This document shows, one piece after another, positions 38,076-49,585 of a DNA stretch of 64,000 bases. Under the pieces are notes generated by a model, which worked only from the letters and a program-made list of their open reading frames with translations, was not told the DNA's origin and did no database searches. The translations under genes and the position numbers were made by a program. Source of the stretch: Mytilinidion resinicola (lineage: Eukaryota > Ascomycota > Dothideomycetes > Mytilinidiales > Mytilinidiaceae). Location of the stretch: assembly GCF_010093595.1 (NCBI RefSeq), contig NW_022985443.1, positions 1,340,804 to 1,404,803 of the forward strand, given 5' to 3'. Numbering within the stretch: the first letter of the stretch is position 1; every line of letters begins with the position of its first letter.

Positions 38076-38665
38076 GGATATGGGAGTGGAGGTTGTGGAA
38101 ATTATGGGGAGATGTGGGTATGTGGATATGTGTATAAACGGGAGAGAGAGAGAGTGGAAATAGTAGATGGGTTATCTTTGCATGTGGATATGGAGGTGTT
38201 GGTGCTCTTCAGGGATCGACGTATAGACACCTGAATGACGCGAATCGGTGGGAGGAGTTTTGTGGTGCTTGTGAGTGATTTGAGGCTATAATAGCAGAAG
38301 TAGGTCGCGTCCATCTTTCAAGGTTCGGGTGTTGTACTACTGTCGGTGGTGCATGTAAGATGGCGAGGCTGTGCGTTCGCTCCACGTGAGTATCACGGGA
38401 CAGACACTCAGCCAGACTGAAGCCTTTCACTTCATTTCGAAAGCTGCTGTTTTCGACTGTTCATCCCCTTTTTTGGTTGTTTGAGCAGAGGCGCGAACGG
38501 AAATGGCACTTGAGGGGTCAAGATAGGGTAATAAAACGAGGCGAAGATAGAATCGAGCGATTAAGCATCCTAATGGACATCGGTTCTATTCCGGTGGTGG
38601 CTAGGAGAATCTAGACAGAGATGCTTCAATCTTGCGATGCTCTTTTATTGAGTAACTTGCCACCA

Positions 38666-39192
38666 CTACTCCAAGTGATGCGCGGATTCACTTGAGCTAA
38701 GCTCTCTAGCTGCTGCCATAATGTCCTTGCATATCTTGCGTTGGGTATTATTGAACTCCCGATCCAACACCTTAACATCATTGAAGATCTTCTCTTTCAC
38801 CTTCGCTTCCTCCAAAATCTGCTTCTTCAGTCCTGCAATCTTTGCATCACTCTGTTTTTCGGCATATGCCGCATTCTTCTTCTTTGTGTCGAAGTTTTGC
38901 ATCGCCTCCCGATGTTGGACATCGGCCGATATTCTCGCGTGTGCAAAACGCTTCTGGGAAGCATCTTTCTCATATAGCAGCCTGGCGGTTTCGCGATCTC
39001 TTCTTTGGTTGTCTTGCAATTCGGCCTGGGCGAGCTCGTTGAGACAAGTCATATAGTCTGTAAGAACCGCGTTGGCGTTGGATGGATCTGTGTGAACCTC
39101 AGCATCGAAGGTCGCGTCTGCTATGTTGTTGTTCGTCTCGCCCAAAGGGGCTACGGAAGGGGTCCTCGGAGGACTCAAGCGTTGGGTGGTAG
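38666..39192 (-). CDS. Small orphan coiled-coil protein (5' end unresolved)
   Basis: About 170 codons, ending HHLE at 38666. The first third is polar (APLGETNNNIADATFDAEVH); the rest is a highly charged coiled coil (for example RETARLLYEKDASQKRFAHA and GLKKQILEEAKVKEKIFNDV). There is no ATG before residue 40 or so. An acceptor-like AAACAG directly precedes 39192 after an in-frame TAA, so an upstream exon probably carries the start; I could not find it. No family recognised. Two similar-sized coiled-coil genes occur at 40.5-41.1 and 49.6-50.1 kb. Confidence 0.5.
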
Positions 39193-40502
39193 CTGTTTAG
39201 AATGATAGGGCCAAGCTGGCAATGCTTCGAACCAAATAATGACCCGACAGAAAGCTGAAAGTTGAAGGATATCAGCATACTGGAAAACTTGCCCTGATTT
39301 CTAGAAGTAAAAGGCTCTACTAAGGAGCATCATATTGCCGAAAGAGCTCAGTCGCTCCCAGAATGCGGAGCGTGGGTGGTGTCACGGACAACGGCTAATG
39401 GCAGAAACGTGCGTTCTACCACAGAATAACTTAGACCGTGAGCATTGCAGCATCTTGGTGCAGCCAAGCGCGAAACTAACTACTGTCTATCAGTGTGTCT
39501 AGTTGAAAACTATAGAAAGCCTTCCAAGAAGTTGCATTAAGCATTAGCCGATCCAATTTGACGGCTGCTGGAAGTAACTCATGCCGTTTGGCGAGGTACA
39601 TTACAAAAGCTGAGTCCTCTGGAAAGAAGAGGAAAGTTCCGTGATTCTGCGGGAGGACCATTGTTGCTCTGATGACTCTCTTGATTGTGATAGGACCGCT
39701 GGCTAGGGTAGGACATGTAGGTAGCCGATAGAATTCGCACCTCCTGCATCTTACCGTGACCAATGCAGCACTTATCTAGGTGTTATGAGAACAGGTTGAC
39801 ATGGTCAAGCGACGACCAGCGGGCAATGTATCCTCAGATGGTAAGGTGGTGTGGGTGAGAAGGTTGGAGATCCAATGGCCACGCAGTTGTTCTACCTAGT
39901 TGCAATCCCGCTAAGCCACAATGGTTAGCTATCTATCACGTGATTCGTTTCATCCAGCATTCGAACAGTGTGTTATTCTGGCCCGAGATGCTGAAGAAAA
40001 CGTAGTGAGAGCCTTAACAAGTGAAAGAGCAAGAGCAGATTCAGGGTCCAGCTCGTAGGTTACGTTTGAAGTCACTTGGTTAAAGAGCCATTCACGTGTG
40101 AAACTCTGGGAGCCATTAAGGACTTATATCTAGAGACAACTGAAATTTTGGGTATATGTATTTTGTAACGATTGGTTCGAGATTTCCAACCGCCGTACGT
40201 CGCAGCAGCTCAACTGCTGGTTCTAGTCAGAAGCCTCGCTCTCATCGGTATCACTCGGTTGGTACTCAGAACTCTCTTCTTCCTCAATGGCATCTTCTTC
40301 AGCGAGGTGGAGCCTATGATTACTACGCTATCATCCGGGTCCTACTACCATTCGTCAACAATATGGTCTCATAATGAAGCCATGGCTCGAGGGGCTTCAA
40401 AAGGGACAGCGTAGAAGCTGGGAATTGATCATCATCAGCCTGCTGACGATTGAATGTCAAAACCACCGGGGGCATGTGTTTCGGAAATAGACTAGCGCGT
40501 AC
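39193..40502. other. Intergenic, possibly with a missed 5' exon
   Basis: About 1.3 kb. Frames at 39763-39476 (minus) and 40172-40414 (plus) have no recognisable domain. The 5' exon of the upstream coiled-coil gene should lie in the first few hundred bases. Confidence 0.4.
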
Positions 40503-41125
40503 CTAAGATGTTACTTCTTCAGAGGATTGATTAACAACTTTTTCACCGGAAGGTTCTTCGACCTTTTCCTCGGAGCACTCGTCGACTGCCTCGTTGGACA
40601 TCTCGTCGGCTATTTCGTTGGCGGCAGCCATCTCCTCGTTGCACAGCTGATAATTTCGTTCGTTTGAGGGGTTCTCTTCGAAGTCATCCTGATTAAGTCT
40701 TCGGGTCCAGGCTTTAAATTCTCCAATACGCTCTTCAACCTCCCGTCGCACCTGAATGTCGATTTTGTTATACTCCTCTTGCGCTGTTCGTTGGTCCTTG
40801 ACATCTGCCTGAAAGCCCTCCTCCAGTGTTGTCTTCCGCATTTTGCCCAGTTCAAGACTAGTCATCAGCCTCTTAACCTCTTCTTCATCGCTCTTGATTT
40901 TCTGGTCCAGTTCCCTGATCTGCGCCATATTCTGGTCCTTCCTGATCTCCACGCGAGCTGTACGCTCGTCTCTTGCGGTTCGTGCCTCCGCTGTTTTCGC
41001 CTTCGCCCTTGACACAATATCGGTCTTGCGCCGATTGATGGCAGAAGTGAAGTGATTAACCGTCGAAAATAGCTCTGTGTAATCGTCGTCGCATCGAGGC
41101 GTGTCGCTAGTCTCGAACGGTCGAA
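40503..41125 (-). CDS. Small orphan coiled-coil protein (5' end unresolved)
   Basis: Around 206 codons from an acceptor-like CTAACTAG before 41125 to TAG at 40503. Starts as RPFETSDTPRCDDDYTELFS, then a long coiled coil (for example RTARVEIRKDQNMAQIREL and DQKIKSDEEEVKRLM) and an acidic Glu/Ser-rich tail ending EEVTS. No ATG near the start, so a first exon is missing. No family recognised. The layout of short polar head, coiled coil of about 100 residues and low-complexity tail resembles the other two orphan coiled-coil genes nearby. Confidence 0.5.
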
Positions 41126-41973
41126 CTAGTTAGATTGACGATGTCGAAGTCGGTCGCGCTGTAGGTGGCAACGATACGGATGATCGTAGGGATGAAGTTG
41201 GTCCATTGAACGATGCTGGAAACGATATTGCACGTGCAGTGACGCTGATGACTGTCACTGTTCGGCCTCGAACCCTGTTACGCGAAGTGTCACTCCCGGA
41301 GGGTTTCTGCTGAATTGATTTTTCCTGATATTATCAGCTGAGCGCATGCTAACCCGTGGTGCTGCGAGTATATTGGATGGAATATGTGCTTGTGAGAAAT
41401 GGGGGAATGTACCGTGCTTTGACGCTTTCCTTTCCAAGTCCGGTCTTGTCTTTTGCCATTGCTCACAGGCGACGACACAAGCTCCAGCTGATCTTGGTCT
41501 CGCTCTTGTGCCATCTGAGAGACTGTGCCAAGGAGGTAAACCGACTGAGTAGCTATGGAGTCGCGCGAACATACAGTCAAGAGACGTTGTAAGGGTAGTC
41601 TTATATACGACTGGAAATAAGGCATCTTGCTGCCTAACCTCTTCTCATTTCTTGGGAGTATTCGTGGACCTCCCGCCTGGAAAGCCAGTGAACGTCTTCC
41701 CAACGACATTGAAACGAATCCGAACAATGAAAGCAATCGAGCGGGAGCATGGACGCGGCGGGCCCCGAAGCTGACTCCACCTCAAGGGCCCCTTAGTCGT
41801 TAAGCCGTCTACCTATCTTTTCCTACAATGCCTCATAGCTTCGAAACCAGCAATCTAATGAAGGATTCCATTACTTTGTCTATCCTGAACTATTTACAGA
41901 GCCCTTCTTTCATGTCTTCAGTCGCTTACCGTGTCAATATGCTTCTATGCTACAACATGCCCCGATGGGAAAC
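41126..41973. other. Intergenic, possibly with a missed 5' exon
   Basis: A 148-codon minus frame (41736-41290) covers most of it but has no domain. A candidate start in the same strand (MAQERDQDQLELVSSP at about 41512) precedes a GTGAGC donor-like site and could be exon 1 of the coiled-coil gene; not shown. Confidence 0.35.
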
Positions 41974-43205
41974 CTACTCCCGACGCGCTGCATAAAAGTT
42001 GTCCTTCTTCTCCCCAGCCTTCGTTCCTTTCCCTTTGACGTCATCTATATTCTGACGTTTCGGGCAGCTTTCATCGGGAGGTAGTGGCCTTCGTAAGTGC
42101 GGCGTGTGGACTGGGCGTACTGGTGTATAATCTACTTGATGTACCACATTTCGCATAGACATATCTTCCCCACGGGGCATCAGCGGCGCATTGCTAGCCA
42201 GGGTATCCGTCCGGGAATGAGCCGAGTCATTCTATGCCATCATTTGAACGTCCTTGGAGCCTTTGGTCGTAGTTCCGGAGCTTCGGGTTGCATTGGCACG
42301 ATTGGAGGCTGCCGGAGGCTGTTGAGACCTGACGGGTTTTCGGAAAGCTTGTGGAGTTCCACTTGAAGCTAATGTGCCAGTCTCTAGAACAAATTCGATT
42401 ATCTCACCGTCCTCTGACCCGGCCAGACTTTGACTTTGAGAAGGTGTCTGTGGCTGTGCAGGCCTGGGAGTAAAATTTTGACCACTGATCGGCGCAGGAA
42501 GAGTAGGAGAGGACCTTGGAGACTCTAAGAGCCTGTCACATTCAATCTCTCTCTCGTGGAACTTCCTCTCCGCCTCTTCTCGCTCCTTCTTCGCTGCAGC
42601 CTCTTTTTTCCTGGCGTTTTCCGCTTCTTTGTCTGCTTCGGAAAAGCTTCTCGTCGATCCAATAGCGCTTCCGTTTGGCTCTTCGTTCTGGCTGGGCGGG
42701 GATAGCTTGGCTGGAGTTGGGTGGCCCTCATAGAGCTCTCAATAGCGGCAGTAGGGAGTGCTGATTGAGCGAGAGCTTCATTAGCTGAGCATTCAGCGGC
42801 AGCATGAGGGGTCATTGTCGCAGCGTCCACGCTGCATTGCAGCAATCCAGATTGGTCTTTGGTCGTGCTACTAGAGCTACACTGACCTAGACCGCTATCT
42901 TTAGTGTTGTATGCGATCTTTGCCTTCTTTGAAGACGCTTCAAGGGACTTCGAGTTAGACTCGTCGTCCTCGGGGTGCGGTCGCTTTCGACCAGTGGTGG
43001 AAGTTTCTGTCTGCCCTAAAGTCTCGGAGGATTGTGGAGGGTTGCTTTGTGAATCTCCATAGTCCAGTGAGAAGAAATGATGGGCGCTTCCAGATCTGTG
43101 AGATCTATCATCTGGACGTCGGGAGTCTCCACGGCCTTTATGTCTAGTATCCGGAGGATTACTGGCGTTTTGGAGCCCAGAAGTTTTGCCCTTGAGTCCA
43201 CCCAT
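41974..43205 (-). pseudogene. Broken nuclear-type low-complexity/coiled-coil protein
   Basis: From an ATG at 43205 (MGGLKGKTSGLQ) a Ser/Pro-rich frame with nuclear-localisation-like clusters (GRKRPHPEDD, SKKAKIAY) runs to about 42700. There the protein-like reading moves to another frame: NEEPNGSAIGSTRSFSEADK, then a Lys/Glu coiled coil (KEAAAKKEREEAERKFHERE). No GT occurs across the changeover, so an ordinary intron cannot explain it. The second frame meets TAG at 42234-42232 and then continues in the same frame as DSAHSRTDTLASNAP to DNFYAARRE and TAG at 41974. No family recognised. Decayed gene or sequence error. Confidence 0.45.
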
Positions 43206-43814
43206 GCTGGCCGTTCTTGAAGGTCGGATAGAAAGCGAGTTGGAAAAGCATTCGTATTTCAAAATGCCAAACACAATGTTTGCCTAAACCTAGTCGAGCC
43301 ATCATAGCAAAGTTAGTATGTTCTCAGTCCTAGCAGATGGACCTTTGGTACATTCTCACATGTCGTAGGACCTCGTTCGAAGCTTCCGAGAAACAAAGAA
43401 GCCTTCAAAACACCATGAGATATCAGCAAACTTCCAATATCAACTTCGAAGGGTCAACCCGTGCTACTGCGCGCAAGCAACCCCTTTCTAGTAAATACTC
43501 GAACCGCGGAGTGCACCCTGCTTTCCCCAGCTTCTCCCGTATTCTCGGCTACCTACCACAATCTTGGGCTCCTCCCAATCCAGCAAAGCATCTTCTCTTC
43601 TCCACTCACAAGGCTGGCCTTCCACACCAGTGCATCGGAAGGCTGGCTCCGGCCCGGACGTCCTCCGAACTCCGATGCCTATTAGCGAAATGTATAAACC
43701 TCAAAACACTGAACCACAAGACGCTTTGAACATGTCCCATGTCCATTACCCATACCTAACCCAGACACTCAAAGCTCCCCATTCCCACCGACTTCAACCC
43801 CCAATCCACCCACC
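43206..43814. other. Intergenic between divergent genes
   Basis: Short plus-strand frames (43337-43729, 43461-43685) overlap each other and have no features. Should hold both promoters. Nothing recognised. Confidence 0.4.
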
Positions 43815-44925
43815 ATGGGCCCACCAACCCACGACGAAGAATCCCCTCCCTCAACCACCACTCCCTTACTCCCCCATTACTCAGCCAGCTCGCACGCCAT
43901 CGAAAACGAAAAATACCCCACCCACGGCGGCGCCACCACCTAGGCTCTCTAGGGCCTCGCCTGGACCATCCTCTCCCTGACCGTCATCATCCGCTGGATC
44001 GCCTCCCCGACCGAATTCCGCCCCGCGCCCCGCGCCCCACGTCAACAACACCCCCATGCCCCTGTGGCGCCTCATCAGCCTGCGAGTCGTCGAAATCCTA
44101 TCCACCATCGTCCTCCTCCTCTTCCTCTTCTACAATCTCGCCAAACCCCTCTACCGCCGCCGCTCCTTCACCCTCGACGGCAAGTTCGTCGTCGGCGGGC
44201 TAATAGCCTTAGTGAGTGACGGCTTCCTCAACGGCCAGCAGTACATCTTCGCCTGGAACTCGTACGCCGCCAACGCGGGTTCCTGGGCGCGCTTCACGTC
44301 TTTCCACCGCCCGGGCGCGCCGACGCGCTACACCGAGAGCCTGCTGTGGGGCCCGCCCATGTACGTGTACTTCTGCGCCGGCGTCGCCATCGTCGGGTGC
44401 AAGCTGCACGCCGCGTTGCGCGCGCTATTCGGGCCGTCGCTCAACAACGAGGCGATCTTCGCGCTCGTGTGGGTGGATGCGTTTGTGTCTGATTTTGTGG
44501 TTGAGAATGCGATTATCAGCACGACGCACGCGTATGCGTTTGCCAAGACGTATGGTCCGTTGACGCTGTGGGCGGGAAGGGTAAGTCAGTTCCCCGTGTA
44601 TGAGAGCGTGTTTGTGGCGACGCTGGGGACGTTGTTTACGTGGATGCGTGTGCAGGCGGGCGGGTGTGGGGAGGGGTTGAGTCCGGTGGAAAGGGGGTAT
44701 CAGCGGTGGAGGGCGGGGGTGGGGTTTAGGGGGAGGCGGTATGGGGAGAGTTGGTTGCCGGGCATGGTGAGGGGGTTTGCGGTGATTGGGTTTTGTAGTG
44801 CGGCGTGTGTGCTTTGTTATCATTTGCCGCTAAATTGGTTAGGGGTTTCGGGGGATTGTGAGGCAGATTTGCCGGATTATTTGATGCCGGGGGAGTGGCA
44901 GGGAAGGGAGAGGGGGAAGTTGTGA
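43815..44925 (+). pseudogene. AveC-like spirocyclase-family membrane protein, disrupted
   Basis: The family includes AveC, which spiroketalises avermectin precursors; fungal members are mostly uncharacterised membrane proteins. The main frame (44056-44925) has the family-like FAWNSYAANAGSWARFTSFH, LLWGPPMYVYFCAGVAIVG and about six hydrophobic segments. The expected N-terminus lies just upstream from ATG 43815 (MGPPTHDEESPP): its first helix (GLAWTILSLTVIIRW) is preceded by two in-frame TAGs, at 43941 and 43950, and followed by a one-base frame change in a CCCCGCG repeat near 44030. No GT exists from the ATG to the stops, so splicing cannot remove them. Either the N-terminus is dead or a shorter protein starts at 44056. 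C-rich to G-rich switch near 44440. Confidence 0.7.
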
Positions 44926-45539
44926 AGAAAGGTTAAGGAATATCTTGTAGATTGCCGCTGGAAGCAATCGATGTATCTTGTGAGATTAGTGGGTTCCATC
45001 CTTTGAGTGGTAGATGGAAGTTTTTGAAGTGGACACTGGCACTGACTATCACATAAAGAAAGAGAGTAATCTAGAAATTTGAAGATTGGTATTGAAATGT
45101 AAAGCTGACTCTGGGATATCAAAAGGACCCACCTACGCCTGGGTTGCAGCCTCACCCACGACGCACCAAAATATTTATTGACTTTCCGATGCACTCAAAA
45201 ATGTGCAGCCTCCCATCAAACGCCTTTGAAATGCCTCGCTAAGTGATGGTCGGTCGTAAAAGCATTCCCAATATCGTCGTCATCATGCTCTTTCATTAGT
45301 TGATGCAAGTACAACGCGCCAGCTGAGTATGTCGGAAGATCCATAGTCTTCCGCAGCAGAAGCAGCTGGTCAATATCGACCTTGTCGGTCTATTGGGTGA
45401 TCATAGGAGTCGTTGTAAAGTCCGGTGTTGCAGCTTAGAAAGTCGAGGCCTGCCTGCAACTTCGGCCACATTCGAAAAAGTACCGAGCCATCCCAGGTGA
45501 AAGTATTTGAGGACTCTCCCTCGAAGGGCTGCGGCTCTG
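44926..45539. other. Intergenic between convergent genes
   Basis: 3' flanks of the AveC-like and RBR ligase genes. No gene, RNA or repeat recognised. Confidence 0.5.
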
Positions 45540-47417
45540 TCACCGCTCTGGGATAGCAAATTCGTCGTCTTCGTCTTCCAGCTCATCGCTATCCCACTCA
45601 TCCTCTTCATCATCGCGGACTAGCTGCAAAAAGCGCTGCAGCCCCATCTGGTTAGCCTCCATTAGTGGGTAACGACCACCACCCCCATGTGCAGCTCTCT
45701 CTTGACCAGGATCCCGTGGATTGCGCCGGACGTTTTCGCGAGGTACTTGATTAGCAGCCTGTCGACCGTTTGGTTGGGCAAAGACAGGGGCAGGCACAAG
45801 CGGAGCGGGTGGCTCTGGTGCCGGTGGTGGTATTTCTTGATCCTCGGCGGCATCAATCTCCTGTCTCAAGAATCAGCACTACGATTAGCGAGATTATTAG
45901 CCGTATATTCATACCTGGTTCTGAATATCCACAGCAGCTTGCGCCGCCCTCTGAGCAGCAGCTTCTGCGCCCCGGATACCGTTGAAATGAACATTTCCGT
46001 TGCCATCGTCTCCTTCTTCCAGCTCCCAAAGGCGCTGGTAGCAAGGCCTGCCTTCTTGATTGAAGTGCTCATACGGATTGTCGGCATTCAGCCAAGCACT
46101 ACACAGATAGCAGAAGTGTGTCTTGCATTGAAAGCATGACATGTGGTTGCATCCGTGCGATTTCTGGCAAGGAACTGAGCAGGTCGGACAAGGAGAGGTA
46201 TGGGCGAGGATGTAATTCATCGAAGCTCGCTCCTCTTCTGTGAGTTCAGACGCATCGCGCGGCCAGCACCGCACGAATTCGCCGTGCCAGCCTTGCATAC
46301 ACACGCGACAGAATGCATAGTTGCAGTCTTCGCAAATGGCGAGGCGGTCGGTCTCGGGCGCTCCTTTAGGCTTGGCATCTTTGCCGGGGTTAGCCTTCTC
46401 CTCTACAGCTGTCTCGTCATCGGATGCTTCGTCGTCCGATTCGGTAATCTGAGAGAGGTCGGTGATTTTGGGGTATTTCTTGGATCGCGCAGCTCCTTGG
46501 CACCAGGTCCGTGGACAATAGATGGTAGACTTATCCGACTCGAGCTTCTTCTTCCGCTTCATCTCGACATATCGTTGAACCATAGCCGTCTCTAGTGGGA
46601 TCTGGAGTAATTCGCTCGGCGTAAGCAGTCGGTCTGGCTTCTTCTTGCGCTTGACACCGGGTATCTCCTTCTCTTGACCACAACCTGGCGAAAGACATTT
46701 AACGCCGTTGACATCTCCCGAAGAGATGCAGTCGTTGTAAAAGTCCTGCAAGCATTGGACGCAAAAGACGTGCGAGCATCGTGGTAATTGGTAGCACGAC
46801 GAACCCTTCTTCGGCTCCAGACAAACCCCGCAGTCATAGGTTCCTTGGTCAAAAACCTTCTTCTTCGTCTTGATGTCGTAGTCCAATAGCCCGATCTTCA
46901 TGTCCAATGATAGCTCCAACACACGGTCTTCTCCCAGATCAAAGCCGCGTTCCGCCGCATCCTGCAGATGAGTGATGTATGAGAAGAGCACCTGTTCGCG
47001 CCCGTATTCCTCCCACAGTCCCACGCCCTCCTTCTGAAGCTTCTGTAATAATTTCTCGGGGATCCATGGTGGCGATGTGCTCAGACGGAACTTCGGGGCG
47101 GCCGCGGAGGGGTAACCGTCGGGCAACGTTAGCTGAAGGCGCAGCGGTGGCAGGTACGACAGATTGTGGATGTCGCGCTTCGGCTGGACGCTCGGAGGAG
47201 CTCCAAGCTGAGATGTGGGTGAGGGCGGGAGAGTGGTCGGAGGAGCGCCATCGACGGGATGGGGAAAGACAACGGCGAGCGGAGTAGCGGGCGCGACTAG
47301 GATATCGATGGACGCGGAAAACGGATCGTGTGGATCTACTATGAGCTCGTCTGGGTATATGGCCTTGATAGATGACAGTTCCTCTTCGCGCTCGTCGTCG
47401 GTGGTGTCTTCTGCCAT
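45540..47417 (-). CDS. RWD-RBR E3 ubiquitin ligase (RNF14/Itt1 type)
   Basis: RING-between-RING ligase that forms a thioester with ubiquitin. Two exons, 47417-45915 and 45860-45540 (607 aa). An N-terminal RWD domain (EEELSSIKAIYPDEL...) is followed by RING1 (CGVCLEPKKGSSCYQLPRC), the IBR (ICEDCNYAFCRVCMQGWHG) and RING2 (CPTCSVPCQKSHGCNHMSC), in which the Cys of GCN is the expected catalytic residue. The C-terminal exon encodes a Pro-rich and then very acidic tail (WDSDELEDEDDEF). In-frame Mets at 47570 and 47549 lie upstream, but 47417 gives the normal RWD start. In yeast and humans relatives act in translation-linked quality control; the role here is inferred from family. Confidence 0.93.
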
Positions 47418-47898
47418 GGGCCTGGGAATCGAGGTTGGGATGTTGAGGCTGGCAGTTGAGATGTCGAAACTGGTAGGTGACGGTTGGTGAGGTGTGAAGA
47501 CTGTCTGTGAGTTCCTTTTATTGGTGAGCTTTGATACAATGTGCACCATACATAACAATGTGAAAGACACTGTATGTTAGCTTTCGTAAAAACGTACTGT
47601 CGGAGGTGGGGGTTTGGGCGCGGAGTCTGGACAGGAGGAGGGTCCTGTCATGGCATTATGAGAGAAGAGGAGAAGAGGTGGAGGCGGGAAATGCAGGTGT
47701 TCTATGGCAATCGGGCGCAGTGAGGTGTGGTGTTGGAGTCAGGGCGGGTTCAAGCCATGTCGAACGGAAATATCAACGCCACACTTCTGGTGACGCTGCG
47801 GATCGGGCTGCGGGCCAAGACCAGTTAGAATAAAGCTGCAACCTACCTCTCGTCCACCGCGACCACAATTCTCTCCGCCTCCGCCCTCCCTCGCGAAC

Positions 47899-48746
47899 AT
47901 GGAGGAATACGCGCCGCTGGCCTCGCTGTCTCTGACACACGTTCACTATGTACGAGACGCCCGCCTGCTCCCCGCCCGCTCTAACCTCCCGCAAAGAACC
48001 CCGCCGACCGCCTATCCTACGTATGCGCCTGGCTGGCCCTCGTTCCGCAAGGGCTATGCATCGTCTACGCGACCCTGATATGGTCCAACCGCGAGATTGA
48101 GATTCTGCTCATGTTTACCGGGCAGATGGCCTGTGAGGGCGTCAACTGGGGGTTGAAGAGGTTGATCAAGGAGGAGAGACCGCGCGGTATGCACTCTGAA
48201 GCCGCCCTCCGCCCTTCGCCGCCCCTTTCCAATCTATTCAGTGAATGGCGATTGAGGCATGGGAATATGTGTACTGATTTCTTTGCAGAGATGCACGGCA
48301 AAGGCTACGGAATGCCCTCCTCCCACGCCCAATTCGTGACCTTCTTCTCCCTCACCCTGACCATGTTCTTGCTCTTCCGCCACGCACCGCATCCCACCGA
48401 AACCCACACTCCGTTCTCCTTCTTCCAGCGCCTTCTGCTCTCCATTGCAGCTCTAATCTCTGCCGCGGCTGTTGCTGTGAGCCGGATATACTTGAACTAC
48501 CACACTCCGAAGCAAGTCCTCGTGGGATGTACCGCAGGTGCTATATTCGCTATATTGTGGTTTGGCTTCACGACCTATCTAAGGCGAGCTGGCTGGGTTG
48601 ATTGGGGGTTGGATACATATATTGCAAGGGAGTTTCGGATGCGGGATCTCGTTGTGGAAGAGGACTTAGTTGACTCGGGCTGGGCGAGATGGGAAGACAG
48701 GAGGCTGAGGAGGAGGGCCCTCGCCAACGGAAAGAAGAGGAGCTGA
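47899..48746 (+). CDS. CAX4: Dolichyl-diphosphate phosphatase (PAP2 family)
   Basis: ER-membrane enzyme that dephosphorylates dolichyl diphosphate so the carrier can be reused in N-glycosylation. Exons 47899-47949, 47997-48186 and 48289-48746 give 232 aa, normal for DOLPP1/Cax4. The three PAP2 motifs are present: KRLIKEERPR, YGMPSSHAQF and SRIYLNYHTPKQV, with four to five membrane helices. The second intron (48187-48288, 102 nt) is a multiple of three and has no in-frame stop, so a retained form would insert 34 residues between motifs 1 and 2. Divergent from the RBR ligase gene, 481 bp apart. The symbol follows the yeast orthologue by motif match. Confidence 0.92.
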
Positions 48747-49585
48747 CAGACAGACCAATTTATGGCAGCATCTTTACGATAGCCAGCATGACGCGGAGCA
48801 GACATAGATTGGAACTAGACTATCTTCACAACCGTCCCTCACCATGGCGTTTCTTCCGATCAAAGCAGTCGATTATCGTTCATACCAGAAACCTCACCGA
48901 TACGGCTATAGCTCTCTAGGCCACTTCGGACAGGCTCACTGGAAGGTTTCTCCAAACAAGCAGCACTACAATCAATGGAAAGTGTCTCGCCTTCTTGAAA
49001 GAAGGTGTACGTAGACCGGGCGGGAGGAGCTGCAGATATCTGGTTCTTAGAAAACAAAATTGTGGTTGCTAATTGCTACGCACTACGTCCCAGGGTTGAT
49101 AGGGTCAAACGGTAGCTCATTTCCCACGGCCTTGAACTTTACATCCGGTCCGGAATTTGAGAAGCGTCCCAAACAGTGGTAAACGAGTGTGCACAGGCTT
49201 GCGACAAGGCACTTCGTCTATTCCTGTATGTTGTGAATGACACTATTTAGAAAGAACGATCTGTCTTACCCAGAAAGAACGGCCTATGCACGAACTACAG
49301 AAGGACTGATCTTCCGAGAGCGGTCTTTCTTCAAGGCCATCATCCATCATCCATCAACCACACCGGAAGGACGCCTTTCGTTCAGCTTAAGACGCCTTCA
49401 ACGTTATCCAGAGATATATTCTTTGCTTCGTCCCCGCCCTGCCTTCGCACCAGTCTGCGAAGACTCCTCTGCAGCCAAATCAATAATTGTCACCGTCCCA
49501 ATACCACAGTCACACCCATCGCCCGTCTTTTTGCCACGTCTTAGGAATTAGACGCTATACTATCTAGCATCCGAGACCCACCATA
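48747..49585. other. Intergenic, no gene recognised
   Basis: Contains a 104-codon plus frame (49237-49551) without domains and the promoter of the next gene. Near 49176-49222 a segment resembles one at about 50850 on the far side of that gene. Confidence 0.4.
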
